Below are positions 17,774-26,282 of a stretch of 64,000 bases of DNA, in pieces. Numbering within the stretch: the stretch's first letter is position 1; the number at the start of each line of letters is the position of its first letter. The stretch spans positions 1-64,000 of the forward strand of contig CALKVK010000009.1 of the NCBI GenBank assembly GCA_937996235.1. The letters run 5' to 3'. The notes beneath the pieces are model-generated. The model did not search any database, was not told the origin of the DNA, and saw only the letters and a program-made list of their open reading frames with translations. A program made the translations under genes and the position numbers. This DNA comes from an uncultured bacterium (lineage in GTDB: Bacteria > Planctomycetota > JAJSAM01 > JAJVHW01).

Positions 17774-19141
17774 ATGCGAGACGCGCGCGATCACCACGAC
17801 CACGACGCCGTGCGTGCGCGCTGCGAGGCGGCGGGGCAGGGCCACGTCCTGCGCTTCGCGGACGAGCTGCCGCACGACGAGCGCGCCGCGCTGTTCGCGC
17901 AGCTCGCGGCCCTCGATCTCGAGCTCGTCGCGCGCCTCGCCGCGGCGCCGGAGCACACCGCCGCAGCGCGGCGCATCGAGCCGCCGGGCGCGGAGCTCGT
18001 GCGCCACGACGCGCGCGACCCGCGGCGCCGCGCAGCCGCCGCGCGCGGGCGCGAGCTGCTCCGCGCGGGACGCGTCGCGGTGGTCATCGCCGCCGGCGGA
18101 CAGGGGACGCGCCTCGGCAGCGACGCACCGAAGGGGCTCTTCCCGGTCGGTCCGCGCAGCCGCAGGCCGCTCTTCGCGTGGCTCACGGCCAAGCTGCGGC
18201 ACCACGCGCGGGCTGCGGGGCGCCCGGTCCCGCTCGTGCTGATGGTCAGCGCGGCGACCGAGGAGGCGACGCGCGCGTGCCTCGTCCGGCACGACTGGTT
18301 CGGGCTGCCGCGCGAGCACGTCCACGTCGCCTGCCAGGGCTCGCTGCCGGCGCTCGACGACGCGGGGCGGCTGCTGCTCGAGGCGCGCGGACGCATCGCG
18401 CTCGCGCCGAACGGCCACGGCGGGCTCTACCGCGCGCTCGTGGACTCGGGTGTGCTCGACGCGCTCGAGCGCGACGGCGTGCGCACGCTCTCGTACGTGC
18501 AGGTGGACAACCCGCTCGTGCACGTCGTCGACCCGCTGTTCCTCGGCCTGCACGCCGAGGCGGACGCCGCGATGAGCAGCAAGGGCGTCGCGAAGCGCGC
18601 GCCGGAGGAGAAGGTGGGCGTGTTCGCGCGCGTGGACGGCCGCCCGGCGATCGTCGAGTACACGGAGCTGACGGCCGAGCAGGCGCATGCGACCGACGCC
18701 GCGGGCCGGCTGCTCTTCGGCCACGGCAACATCGCCGCACACGCGATCGAGACGGCGTTCGCGCGCGAGATGGCGGAGCGCGGACTGCCGCTCCACCGGG
18801 CGCGCAAGAAGGTGCCGCACGTGGACGCGGAGGGACGCGCCGTGGACCCCCGGACGCCGAACGCGACGAAGTTCGAAGCGTTCCTCTTCGACGCGCTGCC
18901 GCTCGCGCCGCGGACGCTCGTGCTCGAGACGCTGCGCGCCGAGGAGTTCTCGCCCATCAAGAACGCGACCGGCGACGACAGCCCCGCGTCGGCGGCCCGC
19001 GATCTCGACGCGCTGTTCCGCGGGTGGCACGAGCGCGCGGCGCTCGCCGTGCCGGAAGGGCCGCTCGAGGTCGATCCGTTCGACGCGCCCGACGAGCGCG
19101 CGTTCCGTGCGCTCCACGGACTCGCGGAGGAGTCGCTGTGA
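17774..19141 (+). CDS. UDP-N-acetylhexosamine/UTP-sugar pyrophosphorylase (UAP1-like)
   Basis: The 455-residue enzyme of the eukaryote-like UDPGP family forms UDP-sugar from UTP and sugar-1-phosphate. VVIAAGGQGTRLGSDAPKG binds UTP, LAPNGHGGLYRALVDSG and YVQVDNPLVHVVDP bind the sugar and uracil, and LFGHGNIAAH and FSPIKNATGDDSP are late conserved blocks. The N-terminal helix GQGHVLRFADELPHDER is usual for UAP1/AGX-type members. The likely product is UDP-GlcNAc or UDP-GalNAc for envelope polymers, but the exact sugar is not fixed by sequence. GGAGG precedes the ATG. It is coupled to ddl by a GTGA overlap. Confidence 0.88.
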   Translation: MRDARDHHDHDAVRARCEAAGQGHVLRFADELPHDERAALFAQLAALDLELVARLAAAPEHTAAARRIEPPGAELVRHDARDPRRRAAAARGRELLRAGRVAVVIAAGGQGTRLGSDAPKGLFPVGPRSRRPLFAWLTAKLRHHARAAGRPVPLVLMVSAATEEATRACLVRHDWFGLPREHVHVACQGSLPALDDAGRLLLEARGRIALAPNGHGGLYRALVDSGVLDALERDGVRTLSYVQVDNPLVHVVDPLFLGLHAEADAAMSSKGVAKRAPEEKVGVFARVDGRPAIVEYTELTAEQAHATDAAGRLLFGHGNIAAHAIETAFAREMAERGLPLHRARKKVPHVDAEGRAVDPRTPNATKFEAFLFDALPLAPRTLVLETLRAEEFSPIKNATGDDSPASAARDLDALFRGWHERAALAVPEGPLEVDPFDAPDERAFRALHGLAEESL

Positions 19142-20172
19142 GCGGGCCGCGCCTGCGGGTCGCGGTCCTCTCCGGCGGGCCGTCGCGCGAGCACGACGTG
19201 TCCGTCGGGAGCGGGCGCGCGGTCGTCGAGGCGCTCGCCGCGCACGGCCACCACGTGTTCGACGTGCACGTGGACCGCGACGGCCGGTGGCGCCTGCCGG
19301 GGGCGTCGCCGGCGGAGCTCCCGGCGCCGCCGGGGGCGGCGCTGGCGCGTCTCGGCGACCCCGGCGACTCCGCCGCGGCGGACGTCGTGTTCATCGCCCT
19401 CCACGGGTCGTGGGGCGAGGACGGGACGCTGCAGGGGCTGCTCGAGACGTTGCGTGTGCCGTACACCGGCTCGGGTGTGCTCGCGAGCGCGCTCGCGATG
19501 GACAAGGAGCGCACGAAGGAGGTGCTCGCGCACCACGGCCTGCGCACGCCGCCCTGGGTGGGCGTCGACGTGCGCACCTGGACGCGCGAGCGCGCGCACG
19601 TGCTCGCGCGGCTGCGCGGCATCGAGCCGCCGTACGTCGTCAAGCCGGCGCGCGAGGGCTCGAGCTTCGGCGTGACGCTCGTGGACGACGCCGAGGGTCT
19701 CGTGCCGGCGCTCGAGACCGCGCTGGACAGCCCGGGAGCGCGCGCTCTCGTCGAGCACCGCATCGTCGGCACCGAGCTGACGTGCCCCGTCCTCGGCAAC
19801 CACGACGGCGAACTGCGCACGCTGCCGCTCGTGGAGATCGTGCCGGAGGGGCGCGCCTTCTTCGACTTCGCGGCGAAGTACGAGGGCGCGAGCCGTGAGA
19901 TCTGCCCGGCGCGGGTCGGCGAGGACGTGGCCGAGCGCGTGCGCGCGGCGGGGCTGCTCGCGCACCGCGTCCTCGGGTGCGACGGCGTCTCGCGCAGCGA
20001 CTTCATCGTCGACGCGCACGGCGCGCCGTGGTTCCTCGAGACGAACACCGTGCCCGGGATGACGCCGCAGTCGCTGTGCCCGCTCGCGGCACGCGCGGCG
20101 GGCATGAGCTTCGATGCCTTCTGCGACGTGCTCGTGCGTCTCGCGCTCGACCGCGCCGCACGCGCGCGCTGA
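19138..20172 (+). CDS. ddl: D-alanine--D-alanine ligase
   Basis: The 344-residue ATP-grasp enzyme joins two D-Ala for peptidoglycan. VAVLSGGPSREHDVSVGSG opens the fold. ALHGSWGEDGTLQGLLE, YTGSGVLASALAMDKERTK, VVKPAREGSSFGV (ATP loop), CDGVSRSDF and LETNTVPGMTPQS are all in place. Its presence implies a peptidoglycan wall. The start is the GTG that overlaps the preceding stop. It is convergent with the next gene (15-bp gap). Confidence 0.95.
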   Translation: MSGPRLRVAVLSGGPSREHDVSVGSGRAVVEALAAHGHHVFDVHVDRDGRWRLPGASPAELPAPPGAALARLGDPGDSAAADVVFIALHGSWGEDGTLQGLLETLRVPYTGSGVLASALAMDKERTKEVLAHHGLRTPPWVGVDVRTWTRERAHVLARLRGIEPPYVVKPAREGSSFGVTLVDDAEGLVPALETALDSPGARALVEHRIVGTELTCPVLGNHDGELRTLPLVEIVPEGRAFFDFAAKYEGASREICPARVGEDVAERVRAAGLLAHRVLGCDGVSRSDFIVDAHGAPWFLETNTVPGMTPQSLCPLAARAAGMSFDAFCDVLVRLALDRAARAR

Positions 20173-20187
20173 CGCGGCAGCGCCGCG

Positions 20188-21204
20188 TCACATCGCGAAG
20201 AGCGGGCCGTAGACCCTCGCGAACACGGTGACCACGAGGCCGACGACCACGAGCACGGCCAGCGCGAACGCGAGCGCGCCCGCGGCCACGGCCGCGCGGC
20301 GCGCCGCGGTGGTCGCCCGCTCGTCGAAGAGCGCCGCACCGCGCTCCATCGACTCCGCGAGCGCCCCGGACCGCTCCCCGGTCGCGATCAGCCGCGCGAG
20401 GTCCGGCGGGAGCGCCGCGAGGTCGGGGAGCACGTCCGACCAGCTGCTGCCGTGCGCGAGGCGCTCCGCCGCGGCGCGCGCGGGGACCGCGAGCCAGCCG
20501 AGCCCCGCCGCGGCGCCCGCCTCGCGCAGCGACTCGTCGGCCGTCGTGCCGGCCTGCTGCAGCGCGCCGAGCGTCCAGGCGAACCGCGCGGCCGACGCCG
20601 CGTGGAGCGCGCCGCCGAGCAGCGGCACCCGGCAGAGGGCGTGCGAGGCACCGGGCTCGTCGCGCACGGCGGCGACGTACGTGAGCGCGAGGAGGGGGAC
20701 GCCCCAGATCACGCAGAGCCCGGCGACGACGAGCGTCAGCCACGTCGCGAAGCCTCTCTGCAGCAGCACGAGCGGCACGGTCGGCAGCAGCAGCGCGACG
20801 TGCAGCACGAGCGCCGGGTAGGCGACGGCTCCGAGCACGGCGCGCCGCGTCCGCACCGCTGCCTCGAGTCGCTCGGCGAGGAGGTTCAGGGCCTCGACGA
20901 GCCGGCCGGAGCGCTCCCCGACGCGGACGAGTGCGACGTCGAGCGGCGGGAACAGCTCCGGGTGGGCGGCCATGCCCTCGTGGAGCGGCGTGCCGCGCTC
21001 GACCTGCACGGCCCAGACGGCGACGAGCGGGGCGGCGCGCCCGGCGCGCTCGGCGAGCGACGCCACCGCCGCACGCAGTCCGAACCCGGCCTGCACGAGC
21101 GCCGCGAGCTCGGTGTAGAGCAGCGCCCGCGCCCCGTCGCCCGGCGCCGCTGCGGCCCGGCGCCAGAAGAGGACGGCGCGCTCGGTGCGCGTGGACGCGG
21201 CCAT
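20188..21204 (-). CDS. Orphan GspF/PilC-like inner-membrane platform protein
   Basis: The 338-residue protein has the twofold GspF plan. An N-terminal cytoplasmic domain includes LYTELAALVQAGFGLRAAVASLAERA and VALVRVGERSGRLVEALNLLAERLE. Two transmembrane helices (about 135-185) follow, then a second GspF domain (FAWTLGALQQAGTTADESLREA, LIATGERSGALAESMERGAALF) and a C-terminal helix near the end. Such proteins organise type II secretion or type IV pilus assembly at the inner membrane. No ATPase or pilin gene is adjacent. The GspE/pseudopilin cluster is 35 kb away and has its own two GspF-like genes. Confidence 0.88.
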   Translation of the reverse strand: MAASTRTERAVLFWRRAAAAPGDGARALLYTELAALVQAGFGLRAAVASLAERAGRAAPLVAVWAVQVERGTPLHEGMAAHPELFPPLDVALVRVGERSGRLVEALNLLAERLEAAVRTRRAVLGAVAYPALVLHVALLLPTVPLVLLQRGFATWLTLVVAGLCVIWGVPLLALTYVAAVRDEPGASHALCRVPLLGGALHAASAARFAWTLGALQQAGTTADESLREAGAAAGLGWLAVPARAAAERLAHGSSWSDVLPDLAALPPDLARLIATGERSGALAESMERGAALFDERATTAARRAAVAAGALAFALAVLVVVGLVVTVFARVYGPLFAM

Positions 21205-21325
21205 GCGACGAGGCTACGGGCGGCGGGCCGACGCCGCGCGGGGACTTCGCGCGGCGCCCGGCGGAGGCGCGCCGTGGCGCGCCCCGAACGGGGACGCGCC
21301 CCGCCCTTCCTGATAGTGTTCAGCG

Positions 21326-21697
21326 ATGAGCGCCGCGCCCACACCGACCCCGGACGAGCGCGCCGACGTGGTCCCGGACCCGCGCGACCGTCGCGTCGGG
21401 AACCGCCGCGCCGGCGGCGACCGTCGCGCCGGCCGCGAGGCTCCTCCCGGCGTCGAGCGCCGCGGCGGCGAACGGCGCGGCGAGGACCGGCGCAGCGACC
21501 CGCCCGACATCGAGCTCTACCGCGGCAGCGAGCGGCGCATCAACGAGTACCCGCTGTCGCCCGAGGAGCTCGAGTTCATCAACGCCGTCAACGCCTACAA
21601 GCAGCGACACGGCCGCCCGTTCCCGACCTGGAGCGAGGTGCTGCACATCGTGCGCGCGCTCGGCTACGAGAAGCGCGCGGACGGCGACGGCGCATGA
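21326..21697 (+). CDS. Small conserved-looking protein with Arg-rich repeat N-terminus
   Basis: The 123-residue protein has a disordered N-terminal half that repeats RR-containing heptad-like units (DRRVGNRRAGGDRRAG, ERRGGERRGEDRR). A compact C-terminal half follows, PLSPEELEFINAVNAYKQRH then GRPFPTWSEVLHIVRALGY, which looks like a small winged-helix-like or helical module. TGATAGTGT ten bases before the ATG could be a -10 element giving a very short leader. The gene overlaps the following DHH phosphoesterase by ATGA, so the two products are probably linked. I do not recognise a named family. Confidence 0.75.
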   Translation: MSAAPTPTPDERADVVPDPRDRRVGNRRAGGDRRAGREAPPGVERRGGERRGEDRRSDPPDIELYRGSERRINEYPLSPEELEFINAVNAYKQRHGRPFPTWSEVLHIVRALGYEKRADGDGA

Positions 21698-22731
21698 CCG
21701 CGGAGGGCGCCGCGGCCGCCCGGCTCGACGCGATCGTCGAGGCGTTCCAGGGATGCGAGTCGTTCCTGATCCAGACGCACAACAACCCGGACCCCGACTC
21801 GATCGCGTGCGCGTTCGCGCTGCGCTACCTGGTCCAGCGCTACACCGGGCACAGCGCCGTGATCGCGTTCGGCGGGATCGTCGGGCGCAGCGAGAACCGC
21901 GCGATGGTGCGCGAGCTGGCGATCCCGCTGACGCCCGGCTCGCTCCTCGACTACGACGCATACGACTTCACCGCCGTCTGCGACACGCAGCCGGGCACGA
22001 ACCACACGAGCTTCCCGGAGGGCTTCGTGCCGACGGTCGTGGTGGACCATCACCCGGCGCGGCCGCTCTCGGCCTCGGCGCGCGTGTGCATCATCGAGCC
22101 CGGGTACGGTGCGACGTCCACGCTGGTCGCCGAGATGCTGCTGGCGAAGGGCATCCCCGTGCCCACCGACGTCGCCACGGCGCTCTACTTCGGCATCCGC
22201 ACGGAGACGCAGGAGCTGTCGCGCGACACGTCCGAGGCGGACGTCGCCGTCTACCGCGAGCTCGAGCGCGTCATCGACCGCCGCGTGCTGTCGCGCATCG
22301 AGTCGGAGCGCGTGCCGCGCGACTACTTCCGCGACCTGCGCCGCGCGCTCGAGCGCGCGGTGCTCCACGGCGACGTCGTCACCTCCGCCCTCGGCCGCGT
22401 GCGCGTGCCCGACATGGTGCCCGAGATGGCGGACTTCCTGCTGCGCGCGGACTGCACCCGCTGGTCGTGCGTCGCCGGACAGTACAAGGACACGCTCTAC
22501 GTCTCCATGCGGACGGTGGACGAGGCGGCGGACGCCGGGCGCATGATGCTGCGCCTGCTGCCGCCCGACGGTTCCGGTGGGGGACACCCGTCGATGGCCG
22601 GGGGGCAGCTGCCCCTCGTCGGCCTGGACGACGTCGCCCGCCGCCGCGTGGTGCAGGACTTCCTCGACCGCTTCGTCGCCGAGGCCGGCGGCGGTGCCGC
22701 GGGCGAGCCGCTCATCACTCCCGACTCCTGA
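21694..22731 (+). CDS. DHH/DHHA1-family phosphoesterase (NrnA-like)
   Basis: The 345-residue protein has the DHH core motifs LIQTHNNPDPDSIACAFAL (motif I), AVCDTQPG (motif II), VVVDHHPARP (DHH motif) and ALYFGIRTETQ (motif IV). The C-terminal DHHA1 part ends with GSGGGHPSMAGGQLPL, equivalent to the substrate-binding GGGH segment. Relatives hydrolyse nanoRNA, pAp or cyclic-dinucleotide products with Mn2+. Which of these applies is not decided by sequence. It is coupled to the small Arg-rich protein upstream. Confidence 0.88.
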   Translation: MTAEGAAAARLDAIVEAFQGCESFLIQTHNNPDPDSIACAFALRYLVQRYTGHSAVIAFGGIVGRSENRAMVRELAIPLTPGSLLDYDAYDFTAVCDTQPGTNHTSFPEGFVPTVVVDHHPARPLSASARVCIIEPGYGATSTLVAEMLLAKGIPVPTDVATALYFGIRTETQELSRDTSEADVAVYRELERVIDRRVLSRIESERVPRDYFRDLRRALERAVLHGDVVTSALGRVRVPDMVPEMADFLLRADCTRWSCVAGQYKDTLYVSMRTVDEAADAGRMMLRLLPPDGSGGGHPSMAGGQLPLVGLDDVARRRVVQDFLDRFVAEAGGGAAGEPLITPDS

Positions 22732-23007
22732 CGGCGGGCGCGCCGCCTTCAGGCGCGCGCGGCAGGGGCCGATCAAGGACACGTCGGAAGGTCCTGCGGC
22801 AGGGTGTGCCGCCGGCGCCGACCGTGCGCTCGTGCCGACTCGGTCCCGCCGCCGTGGGGTGGCGCCGCGGACCGGACCGCACGCGGTCGCGCCGGCGTGA
22901 GCGGCGGGGGTGGCACAGGGAGCCGCCCGCCGGTGGTCAGCCGGTGCGGAACGCGGCGCGTCCGGCCCGCGGCCGTCGGCCGGCCGCGCGTCCGCCGCGG
23001 GGAGCCG

Positions 23008-24198
23008 ATGAAGCGCAGCGTCCGCGTCCTGCACGTGCTCGATGCACAGCGCCGCCCCGGGGCCGCGCTGAATGCGCTCGACGTCGCGGCGCGCCTCGAC
23101 GCGGCGCGCTTCTCCGTGGGCGTCCTCGTGTGCGGACGCGGGCGCGAGGAGGTGGCGCGGCAGGGCTGGGGCGGTCTGCGCATGCTGCCCGCCGGCTCCG
23201 AGGCGGACTGCGGCCCCTGGGGGCTGCGCCGCCTGGAGCGCATGCTGCGGATCGAGCGCCCGGACGTGCTCCACGCGCGCGGCCGCGAGTGCGGCTGGGT
23301 GCTCGTGGCGGCGCGCCGTGCGGGCGTTCCGGTGGTGCTCCACTCGGTGGACGCGTGGGACGACGTCGAGCTGCGCTGGCCCGCCGGCGTGCGCGCCCGG
23401 CTCGCGCACCGCCTGTACGGCCACGCGAACGTGGTGACGGCGGCGTCGGACGCGCTCCGTCACGCCGTGCTCGCGCGCACGCGCATCGCGCAGGAGCGCA
23501 CGCTGACGCTGCGTCCCGGCGTCGACGTCACGTGGTTCGCGGCGGCGCACCCCGTCGCGGAGGTGCGCCGCGCTCTCGGGGTCGCTCCCGGCGCGTTCGT
23601 GTGCGGCGCCGACGCGCGGGGCGGACCGCCGCTCGAGGTCCTGCGCGCGTTCGCGCGCGTGCGGACCGTGAACCCCACGGCGGTGCTCGTGCTGCGCGTG
23701 CCTCCCGGCGTGCACGACGAGCTGGAGCAGCTCGCCGCCGCGCACGGCTGTCTCGGTGCGGTGCACGCGAGCGACGGGACCGTGGACGACCGCGACCACC
23801 TCGCCGCGCTCGACGTCGCCGTCGTCGCGGGGACGAGCCCCACCGCGGTCCGCGACGCACTCGAGGCCTCCGCCGCGGGCACCGCCGTCATCGCGCAGGA
23901 GGGGCGCGGGATGGGGGAGTTCGTCGAGGACGGTCGCACCGGGCTGCTCGTGAGCGACCTGCGCGCCGAGTCCCTCGGGGATGCGCTGCTGCGGCTGTCC
24001 TCCACGCGGCTCGTGCGCGAGCGGATGGCCCGCGCCGCCCGCGCCCACGTGGCGGCGCGGTTCAGCATCGAGGCGTGCGTGGCACGTCACGACGACCTCT
24101 ACAGCGGGCTCCTGGCGCAGGCGCGCGGGCCGGCGGACGCCGCGTCGCGCGCGGCGTCGCCGGCAGCTCCGTCGTCGCCCGCTCCGTTCGCGCGCTGA
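23008..24198 (+). CDS. GT4-type glycosyltransferase
   Basis: The 396-residue GT-B-fold protein begins VRVLHVLDAQRRPGAALNALDVAARLD, with the donor/acceptor split typical of GT4. RIERPDVLHARGRECGWVLVAARRAGVPVVLHSVDAWDD is the usual N-terminal Rossmann stretch. The C-terminal EASAAGTAVIAQEGRGMGEFVEDGRTGLLV corresponds to the ExxxxG(x)P nucleotide-sugar motif, but the motif Pro and the EGxP acid region are altered, so activity or donor may be unusual. The Ala-rich tail is disordered. GGGGAG lies upstream of the ATG. The 276-bp gap before it has inverted GC-rich repeats but no clear gene. Confidence 0.8.
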   Translation: MKRSVRVLHVLDAQRRPGAALNALDVAARLDAARFSVGVLVCGRGREEVARQGWGGLRMLPAGSEADCGPWGLRRLERMLRIERPDVLHARGRECGWVLVAARRAGVPVVLHSVDAWDDVELRWPAGVRARLAHRLYGHANVVTAASDALRHAVLARTRIAQERTLTLRPGVDVTWFAAAHPVAEVRRALGVAPGAFVCGADARGGPPLEVLRAFARVRTVNPTAVLVLRVPPGVHDELEQLAAAHGCLGAVHASDGTVDDRDHLAALDVAVVAGTSPTAVRDALEASAAGTAVIAQEGRGMGEFVEDGRTGLLVSDLRAESLGDALLRLSSTRLVRERMARAARAHVAARFSIEACVARHDDLYSGLLAQARGPADAASRAASPAAPSSPAPFAR

Positions 24199-24245
24199 GC
24201 CGCAGCGGGAACGCCACCCGCGCCACGTGCGTTTAAGGTGGTGTC

Positions 24246-25496
24246 ATGCCCACCACTTCCGCGCCCGTCCCGCGGCGGCGGCGTCCGTCGCCGCGCCTCG
24301 TCCGCGCGGCCGTCACAGCGCTCGCCCTCGCCGCCGCGGCACTCGCCGTGTCCGGCGGCGCCGCAGCCCCCGTGCAGGCCGCGGAGGCCTCCGCCTCGAA
24401 CCCTCTGACCCGTCACATCGCGTCGCTCCAGGTCGGCCCGGGACACGAGTTCCGGCTGCTGACCGTGCACCCCCTGTTCGCGTCGAGCCTCGACGCGGCA
24501 CCGGAGGACGTCCACGCGACGCAGGACACGCTCCAGGACGCGCTCGGGTTCCGCGGCCCCGGCGGGGGGCGCCGCCGCCCGCTGCGTCTCGACCACCTGA
24601 TCGAGGGGCGGCTGCTCGTGCTGCCCGGCGAGGTCGTGCGCGACGAGCAGGTCGACGTCGCCGTCACGGAGCACGTGGTCGTCGGCCCGGAGTCCCACGC
24701 GGAGCTGCCGCTGGCCGACGTCTCGGAGCCGGCACCCAAGGAGGAGCCGCGCACCGAGCGCCGCTTCCTGCCGGGGAAGCTGCCGCCGACCCTGCGCTGG
24801 GCCGTGGGGCCCGACGCCCCCGAGCGCGACCTCGCGGACACGCTCGAGGACTGGGCCGCGGACGCCGGTCTCGAGGACGGGCGCCGCTCCGCCGTCGACC
24901 TCGCGCAGGGCGCGAAGATCCGCGACCGCGTCGCCGACTACCAGCGCGCGCTCGGCTCGCTCTCGAGGGCCCCGCTGGGGCTCCAGACGGTCGGCTACGC
25001 CGCGGTCGTCGACGGCGCGCCGGTCGTCGTCGAGACCTTCGGCGACGGCAAGTTGTTCGCATCCGCCTGGCCGTCGCTCGTGCAGGCGCTCGCCGTCGAG
25101 GCGGCCGTCCTGGAGTCCCGCGGCGAGCTGCTGGGCGAGGACATCGCCCCGAGCGGCCAGCCCGACCGCTTCCTCGCTCCGGTGCGCGAACTGCTGCTGC
25201 AGTGCTTCGAGCGCGATCCCGAGACGCACGCCGCGCGCGGCACCGGCCGCGTGATCCAGGTGGCGACGCCGCTCGGCGTGCTGCGCGGAGTCGTCCTCGA
25301 CAAGGACCGCCTCGTCCACACGCTGCTGGTGACGGATCCCCGGCGGCGTGGGGGAGGCGAGGGTCCCGACTTCGACCCCGGCGTCATCTCGCGGAAGGCG
25401 CGCCCCACCGCGGCCGAACAGCGCTGGCTCGATCGGCGCAAGGACCGGAACCCGCCCCCGCCGCCGCCGGTCCCGAAGCCGCCGAACGAGCAGTAG
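24246..25496 (+). CDS. Secreted ARPP-1-like protein
   Basis: The 416-residue protein has a long basic signal peptide (hydrophobic core about 25-45, cleavage near VQAAEA). Residues 55-150 contain EFRLLTVHPLF and LDHLIEGRLLVLPGEVVRDEQVDVAVTEHVVV. The layout is like the ARPP-1 domain, in which a VLLLDGEELVGAKQNR segment is central. The hallmark KQNR is not kept. The C-terminal half (GLQTVGYAAVVDGAPVVVETFGDGKLFAS, WPSLVQALAVEAAV) also fits the second half of such proteins. The tail is Pro-rich. The function is unknown, and the family link is my inference. Confidence 0.7.
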   Translation: MPTTSAPVPRRRRPSPRLVRAAVTALALAAAALAVSGGAAAPVQAAEASASNPLTRHIASLQVGPGHEFRLLTVHPLFASSLDAAPEDVHATQDTLQDALGFRGPGGGRRRPLRLDHLIEGRLLVLPGEVVRDEQVDVAVTEHVVVGPESHAELPLADVSEPAPKEEPRTERRFLPGKLPPTLRWAVGPDAPERDLADTLEDWAADAGLEDGRRSAVDLAQGAKIRDRVADYQRALGSLSRAPLGLQTVGYAAVVDGAPVVVETFGDGKLFASAWPSLVQALAVEAAVLESRGELLGEDIAPSGQPDRFLAPVRELLLQCFERDPETHAARGTGRVIQVATPLGVLRGVVLDKDRLVHTLLVTDPRRRGGGEGPDFDPGVISRKARPTAAEQRWLDRRKDRNPPPPPPVPKPPNEQ

Positions 25497-26282
25497 CCCC
25501 GCGCGCGGGACGCCGCTCCGCGGCGGTTCTCCGCCCGACCTGACGTCCTCCTTCCTCCGCGCTCCGTCCGGCGGACCACCGGCGTGCGGGTCGCGTCGCC
25601 CGTGACGACCGGCCAGGGGCGTCGTGGCCGCGCGACCGGTCGTCGCGGGCGTCGCAGCCATTCTGCGGCGGCCGGCAGGCGCCCCGCCGGGGCCCGCACG
25701 TCGCGTCGGGTCGCGCGCGCCGTGTGTTCTCGAACCGACGCGCGGCGCGTGGCGCGTGGTGGGGACCGCGTCGCACGCGCCGCCGTCGCACCCGCCGACC
25801 GCACCGGGAGTGGCCGGGCGTGCGCCGCCTACGGTGGGTGACGTACGTGTGCAGCGTGCGCCTCGGCCTCGACCGGCCTCAGGTGCGTCGCAATAGCGTT
25901 CTCGATAACCGATCTGCGACACTCCGTCGCAAGTCAGTTTCCAACTGATGTCTGCCGGTTCTTATCTCCCCCTGTGCCTGATCCAGTACGTCGCATAATA
26001 CATATTATGTAAAAAATGGGGCGGAGGCGTGTCCGCGGACGTGCCGGCGACGCCGCCCGGCGGTCGCCGGGGTCGCCACGCGGGCGCGTCCGGGCGGTGT
26101 TCGAGCCCGACCCACCGGATGCAGCGGCGCAGGGTCGCCGCCACGCCGGTCCCGCGCGGCGCGGTGCGGCGCGGCGCGGCGGTCTCCGGCGTCCGGGCGG
26201 CAGGCGGCCGTCACGGCGGCCACGGACGCTGCGTTTCGTTTACGGACGCCGCGTTGCGCCCGCCCCACCGGGGCGGTGACCG
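25497..26282 (+). other. Gene-free convergent intergenic region
   Basis: This 786-bp region lies between two genes that point toward each other. No frame has convincing codon use. Most of it is GC-rich with short direct repeats near the right end (ACGGACGC-type at about 26221-26250). The stretch 25890-26015 is much AT-richer than anything else in the window and contains three clean inverted repeats, listed separately. It might hold an unrecognised small RNA, a chromosome-organisation site or a decayed insertion. Confidence 0.7.
25916..26009 (+). repeat. Cluster of three inverted repeats in AT-rich island
   Basis: GCGAC-actcc-GTCGC (25916-25930), TCAGTT-tcc-AACTGA (25934-25948) and CATAATA-ca-TATTATG (25994-26009) follow one another within about 95 bp. 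An A6 run follows the third. Such spaced palindromes are the form of protein-binding sites. No gene start lies downstream on either strand within a plausible distance except through the region itself. Confidence 0.7.

Noticed and set aside
25724..25948. 74-codon frame in the gene-free region
   Set aside because: Arg-rich peptide with no domain, codon use unlike neighbours, and it runs into the palindromic AT-rich island.
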